This document shows positions 33,219-45,429 of a stretch of DNA of 64,000 nt, piece after piece; within the stretch, counting starts at the first letter, position 1; each line of letters opens with the position of its first letter. This stretch comes from Thelephora terrestris (lineage: Eukaryota; Basidiomycota; Agaricomycetes; Thelephorales; Thelephoraceae), in contig WIUZ02000001.1 in assembly GCA_015956445.1 (NCBI GenBank), positions 2,046,001 through 2,110,000 on the forward strand, written 5' to 3'. The notes under the pieces were generated by a model that worked only from the letters and a program-made list of their open reading frames with translations, did no database searches and was not told the DNA's origin. The position numbers and the translations under genes were made by a program.

Positions 33219-36200
33219 ATGTCCTCCTCTTCCGTCACCGCCTGTTCTCGCTCTCCATCCCCTACAACGCCAGACGCCTCAGAAATGCCCGAAACCCAAA
33301 TTTCTCTCAAGTCCTGGCGCAGCACGGTTCCTTCGAGTGCGGTAAGCCCCAGTGCGACTTTAACCTTGACTGTACTCTCATGATCGTCTACCCACCTCAG
33401 AATGAGGGCGAGGAAGGCATTATTTTCCATGAGTTCATTCAAGAATCAGTCCTCGAAAGGTGTCTAGTGCAAGTCGTTTGTTGTGGTCCCAAATATTGAC
33501 CTTCACGACCCAGCTCTGTTCCAACAGAACATCCCTCTACCTATGCAGCAATGGACGATACAATCCCGAAACACTTACAACTACACATTGCACAACTAGC
33601 CAAGATCATTACACCAGAGCCCACCAACGACCTTCCAACTAAGCCTGCACCTCCTCCCCGTCCAGTGCAGCACGTTGCAAATGTAGTTCACAATGTGGTT
33701 TGTCCACCACAAGATAGCTGTTCCAAGTGTGTTGCCGCTACGTCTATCTCTCTAAATGTCTCCACTGCTAACGTCATCCATTGCGTTAGCTTGCCGATAG
33801 TTTTCCCAAGCATTCCAGAAACCGGCACTAAATCCCGGGTCGAGACCCAGGTCCGAATCACTGTGGACCTCGCTCATGCGAGTTCGTCACAGGGTCCCTT
33901 TCTCAAATACGATCGGGTCGGCAGTTGGAAATGTCTCAAGCTCCCTCCGGATACATCCACTAAGCGCCGGACGCGAAAGGAAGGCAAGATAGGTACGATC
34001 GACCACCCCATTATAGACAGCTCCCTATTCATTCTCTTATCTGGTTCCCACCCAAGATGCTGCACTCCAAGATACTTTGCAATTAACGGCGGAAGTCACG
34101 TGCTCATCGCCCCCGCACATGCGGGTTGCAGTTTGCTCTAGTTGCCAATCTCGGGAGGTACCGCACAATTTTCGTCCCCCCGAGATCGTGGCGCTGATTG
34201 ATTTTAGGCGAAACGTGCGGCCCGTAAGGTCACTTCAAGGGCTAAGCCGGATGCAGAGGAACCCTCTTCCGAACGGCCTGACCCCTCGCTCAGTTTACTC
34301 CAATTCAACTGCCCAGAGGAACTCGACTTCTCCACCGGGTCCGTGGTCCTTCCCATGCGCATTACGTGCTATTGTAGGCATCATCGCGAAAAAGTCGGAT
34401 TCAATGTCCATTTTAAGATGGTCGACCATAAGGGGCGAATTATCGGCTCCGGTTCTACGCCTCCAATCATGATAACTGATGACCACAAGAGTACACACAA
34501 ATCACAACCGCTGCCTCACTCTCTCAATCCCTCCGCATCTTCCCCCGATTGGAATGGTTCGCCTGTCGGCGCACTCCGAAAGCCCGCGCAAAAGTCGGTG
34601 ACGGTGAAGAAGCGCGCCAAACCATATGACCCGCCTGCATGCAAGAGGTCTTTGAAGGATACGAAGATTGAAACTTCCTCTCCGTCAGCCATGAGCTCCG
34701 TTCTGCCGACAAGGGCTTCATCACCTGTAGTTATCACTCAACCCACAACTCCTGCATTGTCAAGCACCCTCTCGTCGCCAAAACCGTCTTTTGATTCCCT
34801 TGCCTCTCCCACGGACTTTATCTCTGGTATTTATGGACAGTCTGAGATCCCCATTCCGGACTTCACCCAAACGCTCAACCAAACCTTGGATGCGCTCGAG
34901 TTCACGCAGGCTGTCTCCTCTATTCCCAGCCCGTCGGATCCCACAACTTCTCAGGAAGTTGCTCAGGCTGTGGCCATATCGCAACAGCCCATTCCCGCCG
35001 TTTTCTTCAATTTCGACCCTCCTGCGTCGGTCCCGCCCTTCCAACTCCCTAAAATCCACCGCCTCATTCCGTCTGCCGGTCCTACTCACGGAGGCATTGA
35101 GGTCACCGTACTCGGTGCCAATTTCCACGCGCATCTCCCGCTCAACTGTGTGTTCGGTGACATGATGGCGAGCTCAACCCAGAGGTGGAGCGATAATACC
35201 CTAGTTTGCGTCCTTCCTGCCCGTGCCACCCCAGGCGTTGTTGGCGTCTGGTTTGATGGGATTGAAGTCCAGGATGACGGAACCCCGCCGTGCCTGTTTA
35301 CGTATACGGACGAGTCCGACCGAGGACTGTACGTTCTGCACTGCCACGCTACGTTGTTGGTCATGACTAACTCCTTACTTTAGTATGGAATTGGCACTGC
35401 AAGTTGTCGGTATGAAGCTCAACGGGAAGTTGGAAGACCCGCGCAGCGTTGCTATGCGCATAATCGGTACGGCTGGGAGTGACGGAAACTCCTCGACTTC
35501 GACACAACAGCCTCAAGGGGGCGACGGTGGAATGCAATACCAGCTTTCTACAGCAGTCTCCTCGCTTCGCCCACTCTTGTTTGCTCGTAGTGGCGATGGG
35601 GAACAGTTCCAGAAACTGATCTTGGACTTCCTGACGATGCTTGACGTCGACGTCGGTGGTTCCCCATTTTCGACCCTATCCGTTCTCTCGCACCAAACGA
35701 ACAGCGGTCAGACTTTATTGCACCTGGCATGCTTCCTCGACTACCCCGACCTCGCTTCCTTCTTGATCTTTCGCGGTATCGACATGGACGCTCGAGACAG
35801 AAACGGTTCCACAGCTCTCCATCTCGCTGCTCTCAGTGGGTCAAAGACGTGCGCGAGACTTTTGCTTATAGCGGGCGCAGATATGGAGATCGTCAACGTT
35901 CTGGGCAAAACGCCTGCCGAGGTAGCCGCTGATGGCTTCTTCGTGAGTTTGGTGCCGGATGATATCCTCCTCGCGCGCGGTGTGGAAGGAGCCAGTGACG
36001 ACGAGGCTACGTGGGGCGACGCAGAAGACGATGAAGATCAACCGAGGACTAGGCATTCCGGCTTGGCCAGGAGGCTGCATCGGAAGTCGTTCGCTAAGGA
36101 CGGAACCTCCATGTTGTCGTCCGGGCTCACTCCGCCGCCGATGGCCCGCCAAGAGTCTGAAGCGGATGATCCCCCCGTCACCAGTCCCCCTAGCCTGAAA

Positions 36201-37031
36201 GACCCAAAGGACACGAAGATCAAGACGAATGGTAAGGACAAGGACGGAAAGTCTCCGAAAGAGCAATTCACGGACAAGGCCACGGCCACGATTATCGACC
36301 TAGTCTACCGCACCCTGACGCAACTGCAACATCCCCAGGGGATTATCCCAAACGTTGCCCAACAAGTGCAAGATCTCAGGCACCTTCAACTCCCAGGAAT
36401 GGGAGCGCTTCAGCAAGTCCCTGCAGTTTTCCCAGTTTTCGTGCCAATTCCGGCCTGGTTGTGGAGCGACGGTGCCAGGCGCGAGGATGGCGCCGCTGGT
36501 CTCGGAGAATTGAAGGGCCCGGCCCCGCAGCTGAAGTCGATTTGGGAGAAGCTGGTATTGACGTCCGGCATGGCCAGCTTGAACGCCAACACGTCGCCAC
36601 CTCCGCCATACGAGGAGAGAGAGTGGACTAGTCACGAAGATGGGACAACCTCGAAGGCGCGACCCGACGCTGAGCCTCAGGATCACCCTGCGCTACAGGT
36701 TGGCACCCCACCCATCGGGCGAAGGCAGGTACACTATCCAGGCGGACCGGCTCCTCCGGAAGAGGAGGTCAACTCCTACGGCTACAGGCGTGCAGCTACG
36801 AAGGCGGTTAAAGTGCCGGAGAAACGTGAGTTTTCAATTTTGTGAACTAAACCTGGAACTTTTTCTCACAGTACTACAGACGACCGTATGCTGATTATAT
36901 TCTGGATACCGATTCTCCTTCTCGGGCTGTTCTGGATGTTTATTCATGCCATTTGGACCAGCGTGTCTTTCATGAAGGACATGATCCCTTTAAGGGGCAT
37001 GCTGGGGCTCAAAGAGGTGATGCGACTGTAG
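33219..37031 (+). CDS. MGA2: Membrane-tethered transcription factor of the Mga2/Spt23 type
   Basis: Seven exons: 33219-33341, 33401-33459, 33514-33992, 34057-34157, 34208-35328, 35384-36825, 36880-37031; 1158 residues. Order: acidic N-terminal part with FHEFIQESVLE; conserved DNA-binding-like region GTKSRVETQVRITVDL and VAVCSSCQSREAKRAARK; IPT/TIG domain at about 535-625; two ankyrin repeats at about 730-800 (GQTLLHLACFLDYPDLASF, GSTALHLAALSGSKTC); one C-terminal TM helix (MLIIFWIPILLLGLFWMFI) about 25 residues before the end. In yeast such proteins are ER-anchored, released by ubiquitin/proteasome processing, and activate the OLE1 desaturase gene in response to membrane saturation and hypoxia. 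The two upstream exons were chosen by splice signals and phase; ATG 33551 is an alternative start. Confidence 0.88.
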
Positions 37032-39246
37032 TTCTCCCTTCGACCGGGTCTGCTTTCAACATTTCACAAACTATATCCATTCAGCCCGTAGAGACCACTG
37101 ATCATTATTTTATGGCCTTGACGCCAAGTTCCCTTTCCACTTCTTCCATTTCACACTTAGATGCACTTATCATTTCCTGCCTCCTGGCTTGCTTCGTCGT
37201 CCCTGCTGACGATAGCATTACACGTTCGTTGCTTATAGCTCTTCCTCACCTTCTCTCAGCCTTTGTCTAACTCACGATCCCGTTTGCCTCTTCCGTTAAT
37301 TGTCAACATTGCTGTGTGTCGTAGAAACGTACATTATTTTGGATTATTGTTGTACTTCGTCTTCAGAATATTCGAGTAATCACCGAGTTGCGAGATTTCG
37401 AGAGTGGATTGTCCATATACACGGCTAATGCACAGATGATGCTTCTGCGTGTTCCTAGACCGCGTTGAGACACGCATAGACAGGACCGAGGACCGATAAG
37501 AGGGTACATTCCAGACTAGAGAATTCAGCCCACTGGTAAGTTCCGGCCCGCGCTCGCCCTGGCGGTTCGCTGTACTCAAAAGCGCACTTTGGGTATGTGA
37601 TCAGATGGGATGAGTGTACCACCTCCAACGGGCTCGCGGCAGTGCGCATGTCAAGATCACATTTAGCGGGGTGTAACGGCGCAGTCTGGGTGATTTAGCA
37701 CAACTATCAATACATATTTTTGACTATACGGCTTGTTGATTTCGTCCACCGTGCGATAGAAAGCCAGGTGCAGTTTGTAATGTGATGTACCTTCAAACCC
37801 GAACGGCGTTGACCCTATACACCCTTAACTTGAGCCGTAAAACCAGAAGCTCAGATTCCCAGCAGATGTTAAACGCTGCAAAAGTGGTTAGGGCTGCGCG
37901 TTCGCAAGACATCAACGAGGTAGCGCACTGCCTGTACACCCACCTTTTAAGCCTAGCGTATCCCTTCACGGTTACAGGGCTTGGGCAGGCTATCTTCGAA
38001 ATGGCTTTGTTCGTTCTTTGGCCTAGGGTCCTGGTCCGCCACGATCATCGGGAATTTTTCGACCTTCGTCGCCGGCGGAAGATTCGCCTGAAAAGTCTCC
38101 TGAACATGTGTTGCTACTGATGGTGAAACCTGCACGACGGTGGGATCTTGATTCGTGTGTTATTCCACGTCAAAGGAAGCAGAAGGCTCCTGAACGGAGT
38201 AATCGTGCAGCAGAGATGGAGGGGTGTCGAACAAGGACCGGCTGGATAGTCACAGTAAATTGCGATGATGCTACGTCGTGCGGCAAATCAGACGGCGTGG
38301 TTAACGGGCGCCCTTGAATTGTTTATCGCAAAGCGTGGTGGGCGCTGGTGAGAGGCGCTCGGGGAAGCGGGTTGGTGTTCCCCTGATTTGGGCGAACGCC
38401 ACCCATTTCTATAATTCGGTGTGACGCACTCTCATGGTTCAAAGTCCGTCGCGGATATCATCGAATGACGACCTTCAATCGAGACCGTCGAGACCAGGAC
38501 AAGGGGTCTCAGGGGTGGGACCGTGGGAGGTCGTGCGAGAGGTGAAATGGTAGGTATACCTACACCTTCACGAAGATCACAAATCACTAACTTAGGACAA
38601 GCTTCCGTGTCACCAAATGACGTTTGCGCGGATAGGAACTCTCCCCCGGGCGACGTCATCCGATAGCACGTGCCACGGTCACTGTCCAGATAACAGATAT
38701 TATCTCAGGTATGTTTTCCCTCGATCCGAAGATGAGAGCGGAGTCCCGAACGTCACCGATGACAGAGCGGGAGGTTGAACCGATCAGCGTGACGCCCAGT
38801 GATGTCACTCCATTCTTGGCACGAAGGAGAAGGCGGGGATCATCGGGGGAATCCACGACCCTATGTATTCCGTTCAGTGATTACCGTTCCAGTACGCTGT
38901 TAGAGTTGTCCCGCACGATCTTCAAGCGTTCCGGTATGATCTGCCTCGAGATCAGTTGGCAAACTCGTGCTCTCGAGAGTTTACTCACGGCAGAGGATAT
39001 GTCAGGTGAGTGAAAGGGTGGCGGGTGGATCGCCCAGAGCATCGGATCTCCATAGGGGTGTCGATGCTAGGGGCCGCTCCTGAAGGTCTTCGCCGTCATT
39101 GCATCACCCTCACCCTCAACGTCAGTGGCTCCTACCCCCGCCCTCCCAGCTACTTAAGCACCGCTGTTTAGAAGTTGTCTTTCCCAACAACCTCACACAC
39201 CCATCTAATCACCAATCGCACAAACCTATTTCTTAACATTTTAAAC
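37032..39246. other. Gene-poor stretch between MGA2 and the CsbD-like gene
   Basis: 2.2 kb with only short, overlapping open frames (longest about 112 codons at 37782-38120) and no recognised motif. No tRNA, terminal repeat or transposase signature was seen. The last about 250 bp should be the promoter of the CsbD-like gene; AGGGG elements near 39054 and 39072 resemble stress-response elements. Confidence 0.4.
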
Positions 39247-39660
39247 ATGTCCTCCGATCCCAGGTTCGTTTGCCGGCTTCTCAACGCCGAGTCCAACATC
39301 TGACCGAGTTTGCAGCAAAACCACCAGTACCACCAAGAGCACCATGGGCAAGGTCGAGGAGACTCTCGGTCACGTTACCGGTTTCGAGGGCTTGAAGACC
39401 TCTGGCCAGGAACGTCGCGCTCAGGGTGACGGCGAGTACAAGGACGCCCAGTCCCAAGGCTATGTTGAGGGTACCAAGGACCGCGTTCTCGGAAAGAAGG
39501 ACCAAGTCACCGGGGCAGTCACTGGCGATAACTCGCAAGAAGCCACTGGTATGTTCCACCACTCGGCAATCTTGGTCGCACACGATGCTGACACTTGTTC
39601 TATTCAGGCGGTGCCCGCAATAAGCAGGGCCAGACCCAGCAAGACTGGAACCAGTCGTAA
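39247..39660 (+). CDS. CsbD/Hmp1-like small stress protein
   Basis: Exons 39247-39263 (17 nt), 39316-39548, 39608-39660; 100 residues. Very hydrophilic, rich in Gly, Lys, Gln and Asp, with repeated amphipathic motifs: MGKVEETLGHVTGFEGLKTS, GYVEGTKDRVLGKKDQVTGA. This is the CsbD-like family; in basidiomycetes the related Ustilago Hmp1 was described as recognising mismatched and cruciform DNA. The protein is probably cytosolic or nuclear and stress-induced, but the sequence does not prove a function. The very short first exon is supported by phase and by a TGCAG acceptor. Confidence 0.82.
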
Positions 39661-40200
39661 ATTGTCCCCGCTCGTCCCCTGAATGAGACGTCCGAAATGT
39701 ATCTAAGTTCTGTACAAATGTAACAATGCAATATTTTGCGAGACGGATAGGAAAGTTGGAAATACGTGCCTTCAGACAACCTTAGGGAACGATCCAATAG
39801 ATTAAAAATCACTTGACTGAGCCCGGGACCCGGGTCATCATCCACTGAGCCAGTCAGTGTTCTGAACTTCATACAATTACCAAGCCTTATAGCCTCTTGC
39901 CTGGGGCTCAACATTTTGCTCTGTTCCGGCTGCTCATGGTGCATCTACCGCTGCTCACGGGTTCACTACATTGGCAGCCGCCGTGTGGCACGGTGGGTGA
40001 GCTTGGTGAACGCGGAAGTTGCTCGAACGTTCTGACGCTAGCGCTCATTGATGGATTCCCCGCCGTGATCGAAAGCGGTACATACATATAAGGAACATAA
40101 CCGAACCGGGAAACTGTTAAAACCGAACATTCGGGATCCCCACAAACCCTCTTGAGTCTCCACGAATCTAACCCGCTGTGTGTTCGTTCTCTACGTCTTC
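39661..40200. other. Intergenic region
   Basis: 540 bp with the 3' end of the CsbD-like gene and the promoter of the next one. A CATATAAGG element near 40085 could serve as TATA box. No gene seen. Confidence 0.45.
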
Positions 40201-41182
40201 ATGGCACTTCGTCACCCGTGGTTCTCTCAAACCCTCAAACGAAAGTGTCCAGACGATCTCCTGTCTTCTGAGACAAGCACCGGATTCTCTGGTGGTGGTT
40301 TCGGAGTCGTAGGAACAGTATACGGAGGTCTCTCCACGAACGCGTGCCACCTCGCACAAGTCTCACAACCGAACCAAATTCCCGATTCGAACCCGAACGG
40401 AAGGGCGACCAAACGGTTTCGGAAGTTCGAGAGTCGGAACCTCGAACGCGGGTTCGCTGAGCTGTCTATTCAACCGACGTCTCTCACCTCGTCTCCTCCC
40501 ACGCACATACAACAACACCACCTGGAACCACTACCCGAAACGCTAACAGGAGGCCATGGAATATGGATCAACAACGCCGTAGGCAGCGTTGGGCAGAGTT
40601 CGAACGTGCTGTATCCGGACGGGTCGACGATTCGGCCAAGTTCCGTCGATGAACCCTCCTCGTTTGAAGTAGACGATGTCCAGATGTCCACTTCGTCGTG
40701 GTATGAGCCAGAGAAAGACAGTGAGTTCTGTTACCATGGTTCGATCACGTTGAACCCTGATGACATGTGGATTTGCAGGGATCATAATAACAAGTTTGGA
40801 CGACGACGAATACGACGGAGACGACGAAGGCCGGCAACAACCTCACACAGAAACAAAATCCACCGCGCAAGAATCCGAATTCACCATCTCACCCATCTTC
40901 CTGAACGCGATAATGAAACTCAGGCGACCAGCAGACCCTCCTACACCTTCCGCGCCCACCAGCCAGGCCTTGGTTCTCTTCCGACCCCCACCACCAATCG
41001 CACCTCCACCTGCAAATGACGATCGGAAGGATCCTTCTAGTTTCAAGGAAGGAATTCTGGATAGTTTGGTACCACAACCGCCTCCGTTCACTCCTCTGGG
41101 GTCCTCCCCTTTCTATGTACAGGATCCTGGACATCCTTCTTTTGTATCTAACGAAGACGATATGGAAATAGAAATGCTCTGA
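40201..41182 (+). CDS. Conserved-looking basidiomycete hypothetical protein, probably nuclear
   Basis: Exons 40201-40720 and 40779-41182; 307 residues. I do not recognise a named domain. The N-terminus MALRHPWFSQTLKRKCPDD and the segment GRATKRFRKFESRNLERGF contain basic patches that could be nuclear localisation signals. The C-terminal half has an acidic run (LDDDEYDGDDEG), a helix-like SEFTISPIFLNAIMKLRR, and a proline-rich ALVLFRPPPPIAPPP before an acidic end. The intron (58 nt, GTGAGT...TTGCAG) joins the two halves in frame. It converges with HAP2 (186 bp between the stops). Function unknown. Confidence 0.65.
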
Positions 41183-41368
41183 TTCGAACGTCTAAGCAAA
41201 CTGCGCATTGATACGATTGTGTACACAGTACGGGGAACAGAACTAATAGAAGAGAAAGTGATCATGATAATTCGATAACACAACGACGAAAGAAGAAGCC
41301 ATAGAACCGATGAAGATTTATGTACTGAGAACAACATTTTCCCAAGAGAGAGGAACCAGAAACCCCGA

Positions 41369-42579
41369 TTAAGCAGAAGGAACGGATCCACCCTGAGCAC
41401 CAAACTGGAGCAAGTCCGGATTTCGAGGGTCGTCTTGGTAGAGGATCTCCGAAAAGTTGATGTTCCGGGCCCTAGAGTGGGCGTGGGGGTGAGGAACGTG
41501 GTGCATCCGAGCCGAATAATGTCGGGACCCTGCGATCGTACTGTCGGGGTTCGTGGCTGACACATCCTTTTGTTGGGGTGGGGGTCGCTGCTGCTGGGGA
41601 TTCTGCGGTGGCTGTTGTTGATAGGGTTGCCTGTGCTGTGCAACAGTGTTTGGAGGGCTCACGTGGAAAGGAGAAGAAGGGTGAAGGTGAGAAGTCGGAG
41701 CAGCCGAAAGTGGTGTTACAGGGTGGGAGAGTGACTGATAATCGAGCATGACGGAATCTGCCGAGGAGGCAGAATGCATTGACTGATCAAATGGTGTCGC
41801 AATGTGCGGGTGGGGGTGAGGGTGCCCCTGAAAAGCGGTGTTCTGGGCCGGGATAGACAAACGCAAAGCTTGAGCCTGTGCCTGAGCTTGCGCCTGAGCC
41901 TGCACCTGGCTCTGGACCGGAGGCATTGGAGGTTGGAGGGAGGGTGCGACATCAAACGATTGTTGGTGTACAAAAGTTTCCGGCCCTTTTGAAGAAGACG
42001 ATGTCGGGGTGGGAGCCATGGACGACTCGTCTTCTGGAACGGGAGATTGCTCTGTGATAGCGCTCGCTTTTTGAGCAGCGATCTCTTCCGCAGTTAAAAA
42101 GCGACCGCCAGGGCCGCGGGGTCGTCTCATCGCATGTTGGTGACGCGATTCGTGAAGATAAGGCTTTGCGCGGGTCAACGTTTGAGCCAAACATAAAAAG
42201 AGGAAGGATATACCTTTCTTTGCTTGGAGAGTCGATGAACTTCCTCTAGCCGGGCTCTTGCGACGCGACGTTTGAGGATCCTATAGTATTGCTTCGCGTT
42301 GACATAAAGAGGCTCTTCATCGAGAGCATTTTCTTGAGTAATCTGGTCGGCGGTTCTTGTGGTGAGGTCTGGAGAAGGAGCAGTGGATTGAGTATCGTCG
42401 AGGTGGTGGGTAGGGGGCGGGTGTTGTTGCTGGTGATCCTGTGAATAATAGTCGTAGGAAGAAGATGACGGGGGCTGTTCGCCGGCTGAGAGTGGGTTAG
42501 AGAGAGGGTTGGATGAGAGAGTGTGGTTGGCTGGCTTACTACTGTACGAGTGATAGGCCGAGGCTAGAAATCCCTCCAT
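41369..42579 (-). CDS. HAP2: CCAAT-binding factor subunit HAP2 (NF-YA)
   Basis: Exons 42579-42214 and 42163-41369; 386 residues. The NF-YA core is complete across the 50-nt intron: [20 protein letters not shown] (subunit-interaction helix) followed by [13 protein letters not shown], then [20 protein letters not shown] and RFLTAEEI (DNA recognition). It forms the CCAAT-binding trimer with HAP3 and HAP5, controlling respiratory and iron-related genes in fungi. The tail is rich in Gln, Pro and His, including an alternating Gln-Ala run. An in-frame TTG upstream is not used; ATG 42579 is the first ATG. It is divergent from THO1, with 145 bp between start codons. Confidence 0.95.
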
Positions 42580-42588
42580 CGTGCTTTC

Positions 42589-42612
42589 ATTGGTTGACTG
42601 TGTCAGTCCAAT
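42589..42612 (-). promoter_or_regulatory. Two CCAAT motifs just upstream of HAP2
   Basis: ATTGG at 42589-42593 and CCAAT at 42608-42612 lie 10-33 bp before the HAP2 start codon. The HAP complex binds CCAAT, so autoregulation is possible; the closeness to the ATG means they may lie in the 5' UTR. Confidence 0.35.
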
Positions 42613-42724
42613 CCCGTTGGTCCCATGTGACAACCCAGATCGCCTCCCCAGCTCACGTCACGTCACACAGGTAACACGCCACTCCTCGTCACGCGTCTGC
42701 TGCGTTGCTTCAAGGAGGTCGACC

Positions 42725-43573
42725 ATGGAATCCAAACTGTGAGTGGTTTTGGACAGGAACTTCGCACCTTTTCACATACGACGAATTGTCAGAAAAGCTC
42801 TTAAGGTTGCTGACCTCAAAGAGATCCTCAAGAAGGCGTCGGTCTCTGCGCCTCCAAGGGCGACTAAGGCCGATCTCATTGCCAGAATCATCGCTGAACC
42901 TGCCGCTGTCGATGCATACAACGCGTTGCACAATGCCGCCGGGGTGACACCGCAACAAGACGCGTCGTCCAAGCCCATACCTGCCGCGAAACCTAAAGCA
43001 CCCGCTAGGCAACCACCTGTGTCGCCAACGAAGGTTCAGGTACGATGGTTCATTGATTCATCGTCCGCCACAACGGAACACTGAACCAGGATTCTAGGAC
43101 TCGGCACTTCCACAGGAACCCGCGTCGACTAATTCCACGACTGACCCTGCAGGTTCTACCACAGGAGACTCTGAGCTAGAGAAGCGCAAAGCTCGCGCTG
43201 CTCGGTTTGGAATCCCACTGGTGGATTCCAGTCACCCTGCACCAAAGGACAAGGAGTCCAAGAAAAAATTCCCAGAGGTACGTGTTAATCGGATTCAACC
43301 CTTGACAACGTGCTTATGCCTTACCACAGGACGAAGGGAAGCTGAAGGCAAGGGCCGAACGCTTCGGTACAGAAGTATCTGCGGACAGTCAAAATCAACC
43401 TAGGAAGAAGCGAGGAGCGGCAGAGGACCCTGCGGACCCTGAAGAACTCAAACGGAGAAGGAAACGTGCTGAGCGTTTCGGCCTCCCCCTCGCGGTAAGT
43501 ACCAATGCTCCGCCAAGCTTCTGCACACTGATAGGCTGCCCCTTGCCTTCCACAGGGTACTTCAGAAGCTTAA
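42725..43573 (+). CDS. THO1: SAP-domain protein THO1 (SARNP/CIP29 type)
   Basis: Five exons: 42725-42738, 42793-43039, 43116-43277, 43330-43494, 43556-43573; 201 residues. The SAP domain is N-terminal: LKVADLKEILKKASVSAPPR followed by ATKADLIARI. Three copies of a KxRAxRFG motif follow (KARAARFGIP, KARAERFGTE, KRAERFGLPL), typical of THO1/SARNP. The protein binds nucleic acid and the Sub2/UAP56 helicase and helps mRNP assembly and export in the nucleus. The first exon is 14 nt and the last 18 nt. Confidence 0.9.
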
Positions 43574-43805
43574 AACCTCATTGTCATTCTTGTGCTCATA
43601 TAGTATCTGTCTGTAATGTTTTCCGTGCTCTCCTATTTGTGTAATACGCTAGATGCTGGATCGCTTTTTCTATTACAAGGCATTCATCGCAGAAGGAGAA
43701 TGAGTAAGCAACTTTCTCGATCACTGAATCACTCTGTCGTTCCCGAAGCGCATACATAATCCATCTCCTCACCTCCCTCCTTACTTGCGCCCGCTCACCT
43801 ACACC

Positions 43806-45429
43806 ATGTCCGAAGAACAAACGACCGATTCCAGCAACTTGTTTACATGCTTGTCATGCTCAATCGCTTTTTACTCTGCGGAGGAACAGCGTGCGTCTAA
43901 AATTTTCCGTGGCTGCCCTGCCGTTTATCTAATCGCAGATAAAATGCGTCCTTTGTGATCTTTAGGGGAGCATTACCGCTCTGACCACCACAGATATAAC
44001 ATGAAACGTCGGGTCGCTGGGCTTCCTCCCGTCTCTGTCCAGATATTCAACGAGAAAGTCTTGGATAGGAAAGCTGAGACCGCGATTATGGCTTCTACGA
44101 AGGGGTCCGTGTGCGACGTTTGCAAGTAAGTGTCGTGCTTCGTGCATTGGGCGACATATCAATGCCCTGACTTGCATTTCGTTTCCGCGTATCGTAGGAA
44201 GACGTACACGACGGAGAATGCCTACCGATCGCACATAAACTCCAAGAAACACAGAGAGACAGAGTTGAAACTTGCTAGCCGCCGGGACGCTGAACCCATA
44301 GTCCCTCAGTCTGAGCAATCCACCGAAGAAGCTAAAGATGCGCTCGAAACCCCTCCCGCACCTATCGAACATTCCCCACAGCTGGCTTCGGAAGAGGAAC
44401 ATCCGGGAGAAACATCAGAACCCCAATCAATCGAGGAACGAATTGCTTCCCTCCGCCTCCGCATATCCCCCTTCCAGTGCCTCTTCTGCTCAACACCCAC
44501 CTTCAAGTCTATCGATGAGAACGTCTCACATATGGCTTCCGCCCACTCTTTCTTCATCCCTGACCTGGAGTACCTCACAGATCTCTCGGGCCTCTTATCC
44601 TTCCTCGGCGAACGCATCGCGGTGGATAACATCTGCATATCTTGTCCTAGAAAGAGCAGAGAGTTTCGAAGCCTCGAGGCAGTGAGGAAGCACATGGTTG
44701 ACAAGGGTCATTGCAAGATCGCATATGATACCGAGAGCGAGAGGCTCTCTGTCTCAGACTTCTATGACTTTTCGAGTTCCTACCCCACCGTACCCGAGGG
44801 GAAGAAGGGAACGTCTTCGAAGAAAAGAGTGAAGGTTGTCGTGCCAGACGCAGAACTTACAGAGGACAATGGCTGGGAAGATGTGGATGATGGCGAGGAG
44901 GACGGCGAGTTTGACGAGGTGGTCGAAGAAAGCGTTACCGATTCAGAGGGTTCGGGAGATGAAGAGGACGAGCTTAGCGACGAGGCAGGTGGACCACAAA
45001 TCACGTACGGTGACACCGTCTACGAACTCGTCTTACCTTCCGGGGCGCGGATCGGACACCGAAGTCTCCAACGATACTACAAACAATCCTTCGCCAACCC
45101 ATTGCCAGGCCGAGCCGAGAATCCCAACTCCGGAGTCGGCCTGGTCAGAAAACTCATCGGGGATAGGAACTCCACCCTCGTCCCGGTAAAGGGCGGGTAT
45201 GGTGCATTCGGTAGCGGCACAATGACCGTCAAGGCCAGGAATAGGGGAGAGGCCAAGGAGGCTGGACGACATATTCGTGAATTCCGGGACCAACAACGCC
45301 GTGAACAATTCAAGACCAAGGTCGGCTTCATTCATAACCACCAGAAACACTTCCGGGATCCACTCCTCCAGGTATGCATGTCCTGGGACCCTTTCTCACG
45401 TCCGTTCCTTACGTTCACCCCACTAGTGA
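43806..45429 (+). CDS. REI1: Pre-60S ribosome factor REI1 (ZNF622 type)
   Basis: Exons 43806-43890, 43966-44125, 44198-45371, and a last exon at 45427 that supplies only the stop; 473 residues. C2H2 zinc fingers appear in the family order: FTCLSCSIAFYSAEEQREHY with RSDHHRYNMKRRVAGLPPV, then CDVCKKTYTTENAYRSH with INSKKHRE, then FQCLFCSTPTF and CISCPRKSREF with VRKHMVDKGHCK. After an acidic linker the conserved C-terminal block ends QQRREQFKTKVGFIHNHQKH. REI1 acts late in cytoplasmic 60S maturation, releasing Arx1/Alb1. Removing the final GTATGC...CACTAG intron leaves a TGA directly after the last glutamine; without it the frame would run further into unrelated sequence. Confidence 0.92.

Noticed and set aside
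33023-33442. 139-codon minus-strand open frame upstream of MGA2
   Set aside because: It overlaps plus-strand exons that have good donor and acceptor sites and correct phase into MGA2, its last residues look random, and no domain is visible.
40889-42194. Several long minus- and plus-strand frames overlapping the hypothetical protein and HAP2
   Set aside because: Shadows of low-complexity coding sequence (Pro, Gln, Asp runs) in other frames.
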